Source: Darksidea phi (Eukaryota > Ascomycota > Dothideomycetes > Pleosporales > Lentitheciaceae). From it: DNA of 64,000 bases. The notes beneath the pieces were generated by a model. That model was not told where the DNA came from, made no database searches, and saw only the letters and a program-made list of their open reading frames with translations. This document shows positions 56,676 to 64,000 of this stretch, piece by piece. The DNA lies in assembly GCA_030770425.1 (NCBI GenBank), contig JASJFT010000019.1:1-64000 (forward strand). Direction: 5' to 3'. Position 1 is the stretch's first letter; each line of letters starts with the position of its first letter. The translations under genes were made by a program, and so were the position numbers.

Positions 56676-59600
56676 TCATGCCCCGTAGTGGACATACGGC
56701 GCCCATTTCAACGGCTGCTCCCATTCCTTCATCCGAGCTGCACTCACTGCCTCATGTAGCGCTAAGGCTATATCTTTATCCTCTATATTCCTGTCCCCTC
56801 CAAAGAGTGTTCCATAAAACGCCTTCGTAACTTCCACACAGACTCCATCTGCAGATGGCCACAGACAGCCAACGACATGCGCGAACCCAGCAACCTGGAA
56901 CCCGCTAACAACGTGAATGACCTCATCTCCTAGTCTCCTTGCTCTATTTTCAGCAGTTGAACAAGCTGAAAGGTATGCAAGCCTTGCATGCTCTAGCTTT
57001 AACTCAGAGACATTCTGTACCGTCACTGTGTCTTGGATAAGATGTCCAGTCCTGTCCTGCTTTTGGAATACTAGTCCGCTTTCAGACGGATTCCTAGAGT
57101 TGGTGAGTCCGTGGCAAGCAAAGTGGGCGATATTACAATGCTTTAGGCTCTGCATAACCCGGGAAGCACTTGGACTATCCTGTACCTCCGACTTGAAGTG
57201 AGCAGGGAGCACTTCCAGAATTGCTTCTTTTTCACCCTCGACTCCGCCAAGGTCAGCTTGGCCTGGACTAGTTGTCATAGTCGCCAGCAATACACTGTCA
57301 CCGTAGACATCGCTCTTCTGCGGCCGCTGTCGGCTATATGCGAGGGCTTTGATCGACGGCGTGTAGGACGAAAGCACCCTCTTGAAAAGATTCTTGTCTG
57401 ATCTAGGCCTATGGTCTCCTGCGGCATGGAAGGGCATTGAGCTGGCTAGCCCAGTCCCGATCCACCAGATCCTCGGGAGGGCCCGCTTCTCCTGCTGCAC
57501 TTGGAGTCCGCATGCCACGAGAACGTCTTTCACGCATACTTGGTAGAGCCAATCTAGGTACTCTCGTAACTCCTTGTTGATAGAGGGTTGGTTTTCTCGG
57601 ACTCCACCCGACTGGCTGATTGGCCATCTCTGGGCGTCTGACGCTGACAGTTTGGGCAGCTCTATACTCTTAATTCCTGACGACGAAACGATTATCGCGT
57701 GACTAGCGATGATGGTCACATTAACCACAACAATGAGCCCTTCTGTTGCGCATGTACGCATTTCGGCCGGTGTCAGGCCGAGAAGGAACCGATCGTAACC
57801 AGGAGTATTGCGGATGTCATTAACGCATCGCTCGAATGCCGCTACACGGTCTCGACGCCATTGTTGAGCGTTTTTCATGGTACCCGGGTCGTCTTGCTTG
57901 GAGAAGGGAGCATTTATCTCGTCAAGGAGTTTCTGGAAACAACGGGCTTTTTCTGGATGCGCCTCGCTCAGAGCCGAGATGTCGCTTCGGTCGGACATGA
58001 GCTGGCTAAGGATGACTGTCCGCCCTCTCTCGAGAATCTCCAGCGCCTGCTCATGCAAACCAAGTCGGAGATAAACCGAACATGCCGAGGCGGGGAGTCC
58101 ATAGAAATACGATATAACATACTGTTGGTCACTGAGTGGAAGAGATCTGTTCGAGATGGTCGGCATCATATTCATGGCTTCGTCAGCAAGGGCTGCGGCA
58201 GGACCAAGTTTTCCACGCATGCCAAGGACTTCCACACACCGGGCCGCAGCCTGGACGCGACGGAAAGGGATGCCAGTCTCGCACTTCCAGGCACCCAAAA
58301 ATAAATCGCCACATTTTTCCAGGTCGGCCGCGTCGCCTTTTCGGTCATACCGTTGAATAAGGACGTGTCCAAGATTGTCCAAATAACCCGCCCGATCTGG
58401 ATGGTCATTTGGCGTTAAGTCAACGGCCTGCTGCGCTGCTTGAATGGCGGCTTCCAGGTCAGCTATATTGCTTGTTCGCTCGTACTCGCGGATAAGATAG
58501 ACTCCAAGGTTGCCTAAGTAGCCTGGCCGAGCTGGATGGTCATCAGGTACTAGGTTGACGGCCTGCTGTGTTACCCGGATTGCTACTTCTAGGTTGGCTA
58601 GGTTGCCTGTCTGCTCGTACCGGCTTTTAAGCTTGCTTCCAAAGTTAATTAAGTAGTCCGCACGGTCTGGATGGTTGTTTGGCGTTAACTTAAGAACCTC
58701 CTGCGCTGCTTGTATGGCTGCCTCGAGGTTGGTCATATCGCCGGTTCGCTCGTGCCGGCGAAAAAGATGGATTCCAAGGCAGTTCAGCACGAGCGCCCGA
58801 TCTGGATGGTTGATTGACGTTAAGTCGACAGCCTGCTGCGCTGCTTGAATGGCGGCTTCCAGGTCAGCTATATTGCCTGTTCGCTCGTACCGGCTTCTAA
58901 GGTTGTTTCCAAGGTTGTTCAGTATGCGCGCCCGATGTAGATGGTTGTCTGGCGTTGAGTCGATGGCCCCCTGCGCTGCTTGGATGGCCGCCTCGAGGTT
59001 GAGCAGTTCGCCTGTTCGCCTGTACCGGCGTTCAAGCTTGGTTCCAAGGTTGTTCAGCATGGGCGCCCGATCTGGATGGTTCTTTGGCGTTAAGTCGACA
59101 GCCTGCTGCGCTGCTTGAATAGCGGCATCTAGGTCGGCTATGTTGCCTGTTTGCTCGTACCGGCAAATAAGACGCATTCCAAGGTTATTCAAATAGCCCG
59201 CCCGATCTGGATCGTTGTCTGGCGTTGAGTTGATGGCCTGCTGCCCTACTTGAATAGCGGCATCTAGGTCAACCATGTCGCCTATTCGCTCATACCGGCG
59301 AAGAAGAGGGTTTCCAAGGTTGTCCAACCTACCCACTCGATCTGGATGGTTATCTGGCGTTAAATCGACGGCCTGCTGCCCTGCTTGAATAGCGGCATCT
59401 AGGTCAACTATGTCGCCTGTTCGCTCGTACCGGCGAAGAAGATGGATTCCAAGGTTGTTTAAGCGGCCCGCCCGACGTAGATGTTTATTATCTGGAGTTG
59501 AATTGACGGCCTGCTGCGCTGCTTGGATGGCAGCGTCTAGGTCGGCCATTTTGCTTGTTTGCTCGTACCGGTGAGCAAGATGAATTCCTAGGCTGTTCAA

Positions 59601-59936
59601 TTCGCCCGCTCGATTTGGATGGTTGTCTGGCATTAAGCCGATGGCCTGCTGCACCGCTTGGATGGCTGCTTCCAGGTCGGCTTTGTCACCTTTTCGATGG
59701 TACCTTGTTATCAACATGTCTTGATACATTGAAAGAAGAGCCGGAAGTGAATCACTGTCTGCAGGTGTGTCATTGATCGATTGTGCGGCCATGGCCACAG
59801 CAGCATTGATCAAAATAACCTCGCCAGTGCGGGTATGCTTTTCGTACGCTTGTTTTGCCATAAAGGCTAGAAGCCTTGCTGATTCGATGCTGTTGCCGTC
59901 CATTTGCCTGAGTCGTGATGCCTCGCTGCTCGCCAT
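56676..59936 (-). CDS. TPR-CHAT caspase-like protease
   Basis: Single exon, ATG at 59936 (a GTG lies one codon upstream), 1086 aa. Residues 1-88 are helical. Residues 89-539 are ten tandem 45-residue TPR-like repeats (core DAAIQAAQQAVDLTP-D-HPDR and LNNLG-xLxRRYERTG). Residues about 540-760 are a degenerate TPR/linker region. The C-terminal CHAT domain (about 780-1086) carries the peptidase dyad: His942 in HFACHG and Cys992 in YLSACSTA, followed by VAGFAHVVGCLWP. CHAT proteases are caspase-fold enzymes; in bacteria TPR-CHAT cleaves effectors on activation, and in fungi CHAT proteases sit beside gasdermin-like genes. Here it is divergent from a 284-aa candidate substrate. No NB-ARC or NACHT is present. 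No defect is visible; it appears intact. Confidence 0.92.
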   Translation of the reverse strand: MASSEASRLRQMDGNSIESARLLAFMAKQAYEKHTRTGEVILINAAVAMAAQSINDTPADSDSLPALLSMYQDMLITRYHRKGDKADLEAAIQAVQQAIGLMPDNHPNRAGELNSLGIHLAHRYEQTSKMADLDAAIQAAQQAVNSTPDNKHLRRAGRLNNLGIHLLRRYERTGDIVDLDAAIQAGQQAVDLTPDNHPDRVGRLDNLGNPLLRRYERIGDMVDLDAAIQVGQQAINSTPDNDPDRAGYLNNLGMRLICRYEQTGNIADLDAAIQAAQQAVDLTPKNHPDRAPMLNNLGTKLERRYRRTGELLNLEAAIQAAQGAIDSTPDNHLHRARILNNLGNNLRSRYERTGNIADLEAAIQAAQQAVDLTSINHPDRALVLNCLGIHLFRRHERTGDMTNLEAAIQAAQEVLKLTPNNHPDRADYLINFGSKLKSRYEQTGNLANLEVAIRVTQQAVNLVPDDHPARPGYLGNLGVYLIREYERTSNIADLEAAIQAAQQAVDLTPNDHPDRAGYLDNLGHVLIQRYDRKGDAADLEKCGDLFLGAWKCETGIPFRRVQAAARCVEVLGMRGKLGPAAALADEAMNMMPTISNRSLPLSDQQYVISYFYGLPASACSVYLRLGLHEQALEILERGRTVILSQLMSDRSDISALSEAHPEKARCFQKLLDEINAPFSKQDDPGTMKNAQQWRRDRVAAFERCVNDIRNTPGYDRFLLGLTPAEMRTCATEGLIVVVNVTIIASHAIIVSSSGIKSIELPKLSASDAQRWPISQSGGVRENQPSINKELREYLDWLYQVCVKDVLVACGLQVQQEKRALPRIWWIGTGLASSMPFHAAGDHRPRSDKNLFKRVLSSYTPSIKALAYSRQRPQKSDVYGDSVLLATMTTSPGQADLGGVEGEKEAILEVLPAHFKSEVQDSPSASRVMQSLKHCNIAHFACHGLTNSRNPSESGLVFQKQDRTGHLIQDTVTVQNVSELKLEHARLAYLSACSTAENRARRLGDEVIHVVSGFQVAGFAHVVGCLWPSADGVCVEVTKAFYGTLFGGDRNIEDKDIALALHEAVSAARMKEWEQPLKWAPYVHYGA
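58320..59672 (-). repeat. Ten tandem 135-bp TPR-coding repeats
   Basis: The unit is 45 codons (one copy has 46). Neighbouring copies are nearly identical at DNA level, e.g. GCCTGCTGCGCTGCTTGAAT recurs, as does CGATCTGGATGGTT. Differences cluster at a few codon positions. Such identity points to recent duplication or gene conversion, as known for repeat domains of fungal NLR-type recognition proteins. Confidence 0.92.
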
Positions 59937-60177
59937 CACGTTTTACTGTATCAGATGTGCTGTGGAATGGATGCAAAAGTATCTCAAGCGCGTGCAGACG
60001 ACGAGATAAAATTGGTTGTCTTGGCAGGGGCTGTGCGTGTCTCACATTTACTAGGTGAGGCTGAGCACCGGCTGCGTCATTCTGTGCAGGCAGCCACAGG
60101 ACGAAAGCGTATAATAGCGTCCTCGACGCCACCTTACATCCACATAGAAGCTATTTGACATTCTCCACACTATCGAA
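59937..60177. promoter_or_regulatory. Shared 241-bp divergent promoter
   Basis: The two start codons of the protease and its neighbour face away from each other with 241 bp between them and no other gene, so the pair is likely co-regulated. No specific binding site was identified. Confidence 0.6.
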
Positions 60178-61032
60178 ATGCCGCTAAGCATTATCTCGCC
60201 AGACTTTTTCCTTCCCTTAGGTTCCGCTAAACTCGGCCGGCTCGTACGGTACGTCGAATTTCCTACGCTGGATTACCACGACCCGCCCTACCTGCAGGCT
60301 CCCGAAGAAAAACCTGTCGTTCGCGGCCAGTATATAAGGGTATCACAAGACGAGAACAGTGCCGGCTTTACGACCAAGCTGACATCACTCATGTCATCTG
60401 GATTCTCAAAGCGAGCGAATGCCAAGGTCCGAATCGAGACGGACACGGTTAAAACCTACATACTGGACAATTCAGCATCTTGGTTTCTGGAGGCTACAAA
60501 GTTTGAGGAGACCAGAAGATGGATAGAGCGTGCCCTTGGTGGAGATGGAATTTACCTCATCATTGGCTTTCATACCGTAACGGATGCTCGCATTGTGCAC
60601 GAGTCGATCGAAGGACGCCAACTCGCCGGTGAGCTAACTTGCCCTGTTGGCTTGTCGCTCGCTGCCGTTGGAGCTGTTGCGCCACTCGGTGGCATCATCG
60701 ATCCTTCTATAGGTGGACACCAGAGGGTTCTGGATGGGGCAAAGACCCAATTTGTCGCGCTTGGAGAGCAAATTTGTGCCTTGCAATATTGCAAAATCTC
60801 TTATCGTTGGCTGCGCAGGAAGAACATCGATAACCTTAAGCTGTCCAAGGCACTGTATTGGACAGCCAAAGAGAGCTGGCGGGTGGCGAGTGTTGACGCG
60901 GCGAAAGACGAGCCCGATATTCTTAATGTAGAGATTGAGGAATTGGAAAAGCTTGAGGGAGACTGGGAGAAAGAAGAAGAAGGAGGCGAAATTTTGCTGC
61001 TGCGTTCCGTTGAGGAAAGCGATGAATTTTGA
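60178..61032 (+). CDS. Candidate gasdermin-like effector paired with the CHAT protease
   Basis: Single exon, 284 aa. Visible parts: a hydrophobic N-terminus (SIISPDFFLPLGSAKLGRLV), then DYHDPPY; alternating beta-strand-like segments (AKVRIETDTVKTYILDNSA, GIYLIIGFHTVTDARIV); a Gly/Ala-rich hydrophobic hairpin (VGLSLAAVGAVAPLGGII, residues 157-174); a basic helical segment (205-236); and an acidic tail (residues 244-284, 18 Asp/Glu against 3 Lys/Arg). No signal peptide. Size, N-terminal hydrophobicity, strand pattern, short tail and protease neighbour all fit the fungal gasdermin-like family (RCD-1, HET-Q1), pore-forming cell-death proteins; in HET-Q1 a protease removes a short C-terminal tail. 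This is my inference, not a search result; otherwise it is an unknown protein. Confidence 0.6.
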   Translation: MPLSIISPDFFLPLGSAKLGRLVRYVEFPTLDYHDPPYLQAPEEKPVVRGQYIRVSQDENSAGFTTKLTSLMSSGFSKRANAKVRIETDTVKTYILDNSASWFLEATKFEETRRWIERALGGDGIYLIIGFHTVTDARIVHESIEGRQLAGELTCPVGLSLAAVGAVAPLGGIIDPSIGGHQRVLDGAKTQFVALGEQICALQYCKISYRWLRRKNIDNLKLSKALYWTAKESWRVASVDAAKDEPDILNVEIEELEKLEGDWEKEEEGGEILLLRSVEESDEF

Positions 61033-62199
61033 GAGGAGCTGCTTAGCATAGCAATCTGCTCAGCCAGTTGAATGGGTCGCATTTTAGGTAGTTACAACAA
61101 ACCCATTCGCGGCTGTTCGCTTTATAGGACTGAATGCGCGCGTCTTACTCCGCAGTCGTTGCATTTATAGAAGATCGTACATAATTAAGTGCAGCATAAA
61201 GCTCTCTATTAGTTACTACCGCTAGCAGGGAGGACGGCCGACCCGCACCTGCCATAGGGTTGCGCCGGAGGCGCTCGATTTATTAGTGTGTAGGTGATAG
61301 AGTCAAGCGCGCCGTTGTATTGAGGCGATTGAACCTACTACGTCGGGCTTGCCCCACTGAATGGTGAGCTAAAGAGCCTTAGTTAGGTGGGATTGCTGAG
61401 TCACCAACTGGGGCCCATCTAGTTCGCCACGGTCGTTGATATAGCTCCAGCTCATAGCATTCGACTAAGTTTATATCATAAAGTTCTACGAATACCGATA
61501 GATCCTAGCGCGGTATAATCGTCTCTCTAAATATATAAAACCTTAGCTTAAGCTTATAATATTATTTAATTAGGTAAGACAGCGTGTATAGCCGGTATAG
61601 GATCTCCTTCTATATCCTATTTAGCGTAGTATCTTTTAACTAACGAATTATTTGGTAGGCCCTTAATATCGGATTAATACTCTTCTATTACTACCGTATT
61701 AGGTTAATAGATTAATATAATAAACTTAATTTACGTACTAGTATATACTACTCTTATCCTACTTTACTTTATAAGCGCTAGCTATACTCTCTATTAGATC
61801 GTGTACAAGGTATGGGTATAGCACCTCTACTGTGTACAAACTCCTACTATGTTTCGTGCGGACCTTCTGAAGAGACTCCCACTATGCAAATCCAAATCAA
61901 ATAGAGTTATTTCTACCAAAGCTTATTAGAGAGAGAATCCTGCGAGCTTAGAAGCATTTTAGGTGAGAAGGCATAAATTCAAACTATCCATATATGCTGC
62001 AGCAGCGCAGGCGAACGGATTCATACCCAACATTGACACCGAGTGACCCCTAAGATATGTGGCAACCACCACATCATCTCTCTACTAGACCGGATATTCG
62101 TAGTATAAGCTAATCTCTAACCCGACACAGGTTCCACTTGTCACTATAACCTGGTAATGTAAATGGCTCACGATTAATAGGTAGAAGATATTGCTTACC
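61033..62199. other. AT-rich, RIP-like intergenic region
   Basis: From 61440 to 61800 the sequence is strongly TA-rich. It holds a copy of the dispersed repeat (61823-61906). No gene is supported. Confidence 0.5.
61823..61906 (+). repeat. Dispersed repeat, copy 3
   Basis: Contains CAAACTCCTACTATGTTTCG, TGCGGACCTTCTGAAGAGAC and TCCCACTATGCAAATCCAAA. It aligns along its whole length with 4290-4372, with mostly transition differences. Confidence 0.6.
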
Positions 62200-63015
62200 T
62201 TAGAGATCCGGATTCGAGTCACAAAGACGAAAGTAGAGCTCCATAGCGACTGTCGGACAAGTTCCAATTGGATCCTCAAGGCCCCATTTCGGGAATGGCT
62301 CATCGACGAAGTATGCGCCCTCTTTAGATGCACTAGTGTAGTTATAAGCCATTGGACGACGAAAGTTAACAAAATTTTCAGGGCACTCACATGCACATCT
62401 CCTTAGGATGGCAAGTCATGGTCTTGCAGCCAAATTTGTCCTGGCCATTGATGCTTAGGCCTTGATCCCAAGCCGGGCAATTATTCGCATCGCCACGGCG
62501 CCAGCCAAGGTTCTTTGCGCAATCCACGAAGGATATGTCGTAGTAAATGATGCCACGCTTTGTACTGTACTCGAATTGGACTAAGTTGCCGCCATTGCCG
62601 CCGACGGGAGTAGATGTTCTTGCAACCTTGTAGACAACACCACAGTTGTCAGTACATCTCGGCTTGTGTGGGACAGCATAGCTGGTGATGAATTCCTTGC
62701 GGAGAGCGGACCGAGCTTTCAGTTTCCAAGCTCTCGATTGATGCCCCTCCCATGCTTCCCTGGTGTCTCGTCAGATCATTACCATTCTAGTGCATGCAGT
62801 ACAGAAGTTGCCGCGTACCACACATATACGTCGTAATAGCATTGGTTGACGAGAACGAAGTTGCCGTTCCTCAGTGGGTGCACGTTATCAGACGAAGTCG
62901 TGACGTTCGCGGCGAAGGCAACGGCGTGATTGCGGACCTGTTCGGCGGGAATGTCTTCCGCAATGACGACTCCGAGCGGAAGGAGAAGGGTGTATATAAG
63001 AGGAAGCAGCAGCAT
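62200..63015 (-). CDS. Small secreted Cys-containing protein, BYS1/thaumatin-like
   Basis: Three exons: 63015-62819, 62759-62391 and 62332-62200, introns 59 and 58 bp (GTACGC ... CACCAG; GTGAGT ... CACTAG). 232 aa. The ATG at 63015 starts a signal peptide (MLLLPLIYTLLLPLGVVIA). A beta-rich domain follows with VLVNQCYYDVYVW, KPRCTDNCGVVYKVARTSTP, VQFEYSTKRGIIYYDISFVD, NNCPAWDQGLSI, and C-terminal Cys (KTMTC, KEMC, GTCP, LC). The order 'N-C-x-DVYVW ... FEYs ... I-YYDIS-VDC' is typical of BYS1-domain (thaumatin-like) fungal secreted proteins. An upstream ATG at 63114 would hide the signal peptide and is not preferred. Effector or wall function is inferred. Confidence 0.75.
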
Positions 63016-63589
63016 TTTGGAGAGGGGGGCTGAAACAAGGTGCTCTATAGACCAAAGTTGAGTGTGATGCTGAAATGGGGTTCGAAGTGTGTGATATTGA
63101 AATTGAGAGAACATGCAAAAGGGGGAGCTTAAATACTCATCTGTGCACTTGTCCTTAATTAATGAAAAGAGTTTTCCCCAGTAGTGCTTAGTCGTCAGTT
63201 ATGGACACACGCCAGTTGCTGAGCCAATCTAGGAACGTCGTTCTGTGCCTGAGTTGTTCTTGCACTGCAAAAGCTTCTAGAGAAAGAACGAACGTAGTAC
63301 TTGGTCAATGGAGAGATAGATTGATATAGGGTAAAACTGTTCACAGACAGTCACTCTAGTGAAGTATCAAACCATCAAAGGCTGAAATCTCAAAACATAC
63401 TGACTTCACCCGTTCAAAAAATGCATTGTGTAAAAGATCAGAATTTTGCTTCCCTATCCCGTAGAGTACCTAGAAGTTACACCAAAATCATAAGCGACCG
63501 TGGGGGAATCATTCGACCAAAAGCCCAAACACCAAGCAGAATCATTGTTACATCACATACCACAGTAGCCTCATAGCACCTTGCACTCC
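63016..63589. other. Intergenic, no gene seen
   Basis: Promoter side of the BYS1-like gene and 3' side of the membrane protein gene. No coding pattern is visible. Confidence 0.5.
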
Positions 63590-64000
63590 TTAACGCTGCA
63601 CCTCCGAAACTGTAACACTACCTTTAACCTTATCCGCCGGTCTATATGGCTCGAACCTCGAACTGCCTCCGCCATACGGCTCGTTGACGAGACTGCCTCT
63701 ACCATCGTTGAATTGATGAGGCACAGTGCCGTATCTCTTTCTTTTCCACAGCAAGAATCCAGCAATAGCACCGATAATAAGCGCACCACCAATGCCAACA
63801 CTGACACCAACGATGAGCTTCTTGCTGACGCCTCCAACTTCGCCATCAAGCTTATTATCGAGCTTTCCCGGCTCCTCAGTAGGAGGAGGAGGCGTGTATG
63901 CAATAGGGCTACCTGATGTCTTGTCGATGCTGTTGACATTTGAACCAAATTCTCTGGCTGAGTTTGCAGGGATAGTTGATTGCGATGGGCCTGGGAAGGT
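63590..64000 (-). CDS. Single-pass membrane protein, C-terminal part (5' end outside window)
   Basis: The minus strand is open from the right edge to a TAA at 63590-63592 (136 codons). Order: Ser/Asn-rich and Pro-rich outer part (SPIAYTPPPPTEE), a short charged stretch, one membrane helix (KKLIVGVSVGIGGALIIG then AIAGFLLW), a basic stop-transfer KRKR, and a cytoplasmic tail ending SVTVSEVQR. This is the usual C-terminus of fungal Mid2/Wsc-like surface proteins with a small cytoplasmic tail. Because no start lies in the window, a simple scan shows only frames in the wrong phase. The ectodomain, and hence the family, cannot be told. Confidence 0.75.
   Translation of the reverse strand, partial: TFPGPSQSTIPANSAREFGSNVNSIDKTSGSPIAYTPPPPTEEPGKLDNKLDGEVGGVSKKLIVGVSVGIGGALIIGAIAGFLLWKRKRYGTVPHQFNDGRGSLVNEPYGGGSSRFEPYRPADKVKGSVTVSEVQR

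Noticed and set aside
57699..58408. Plus-strand frames antisense to the TPR-CHAT gene
   Set aside because: Overlap the well-supported protease frame and have no features of their own.
63571..63948. Minus-strand 125-codon frame and plus-strand 111-codon frame
   Set aside because: Both overlap the membrane protein whose own frame is open from the edge to 63590, with a clear membrane helix and stop-transfer signal.
1..64000. CRISPR arrays, rRNA or tRNA genes
   Set aside because: No spaced direct-repeat array, no cloverleaf with TTCGA-type arm and no rRNA-like sequence was seen by eye; a covariance-model scan would be decisive for tRNAs.

Overview
The window looks like chromosomal DNA of a filamentous ascomycete (Pezizomycotina; a dothideomycete fits best, but that is an inference). 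The support is as follows. Protein genes are cut by short GT-AG introns, mostly 46-70 bp, with CTAAC/CTGAC branch sites. There are HET-domain, fungal rhodopsin-like (PTH11-type) and BAS2-like secreted-protein genes. Gene-rich DNA alternates with AT-rich, TA-rich islands whose substitutions look like repeat-induced point mutation (RIP). Several real genes have no long ATG-started exon, so they were found by reading splice sites by eye.

Layout. 1-24 kb is a loose region: broken genes (a 'PAEL.N.IY' family pseudogene and two decayed relics), a six-cysteine secreted protein (BAS2-like), small hypotheticals, a fungal rhodopsin-family membrane protein, a 2OG-Fe(II) oxygenase, an unknown 425-aa protein and an RRM-like protein, separated by AT-rich repeats. 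24-35.7 kb is a compact housekeeping block: a DUF2433 phosphoesterase-like RGG protein, a Kap123-type importin beta, and an NPC1/Ncr1 sterol transporter. 37-63 kb is accessory: an intact HET gene followed by a decayed kinesin-light-chain-type TPR tail, an RGG protein, a decayed zinc alcohol dehydrogenase, a berberine-bridge-type FAD oxidase, an SF1 (Upf1/Mov10-type) helicase, a MITE with long inverted repeats and a TA duplication, a HET pseudogene directly beside it, a large chitin-binding Ser-rich surface protein, then a divergent pair (TPR-CHAT protease / 284-aa protein) and a BYS1-like secreted protein. A membrane-anchored protein runs off the right edge.

Most interesting system. At 56.7-61.0 kb a caspase-like CHAT protease (His942/Cys992), carrying ten near-identical 45-residue TPR repeats, is transcribed divergently from a 284-aa protein with a 41-residue acidic tail. 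This matches the published layout of fungal gasdermin-like cell-death effectors paired with a protease that removes a short C-terminal inhibitory tail. The gasdermin assignment is from overall look and context, not from a search. Together with one intact HET gene, one dead HET gene and one dead TPR tail, it makes 37-61 kb a candidate allorecognition / programmed-cell-death island.
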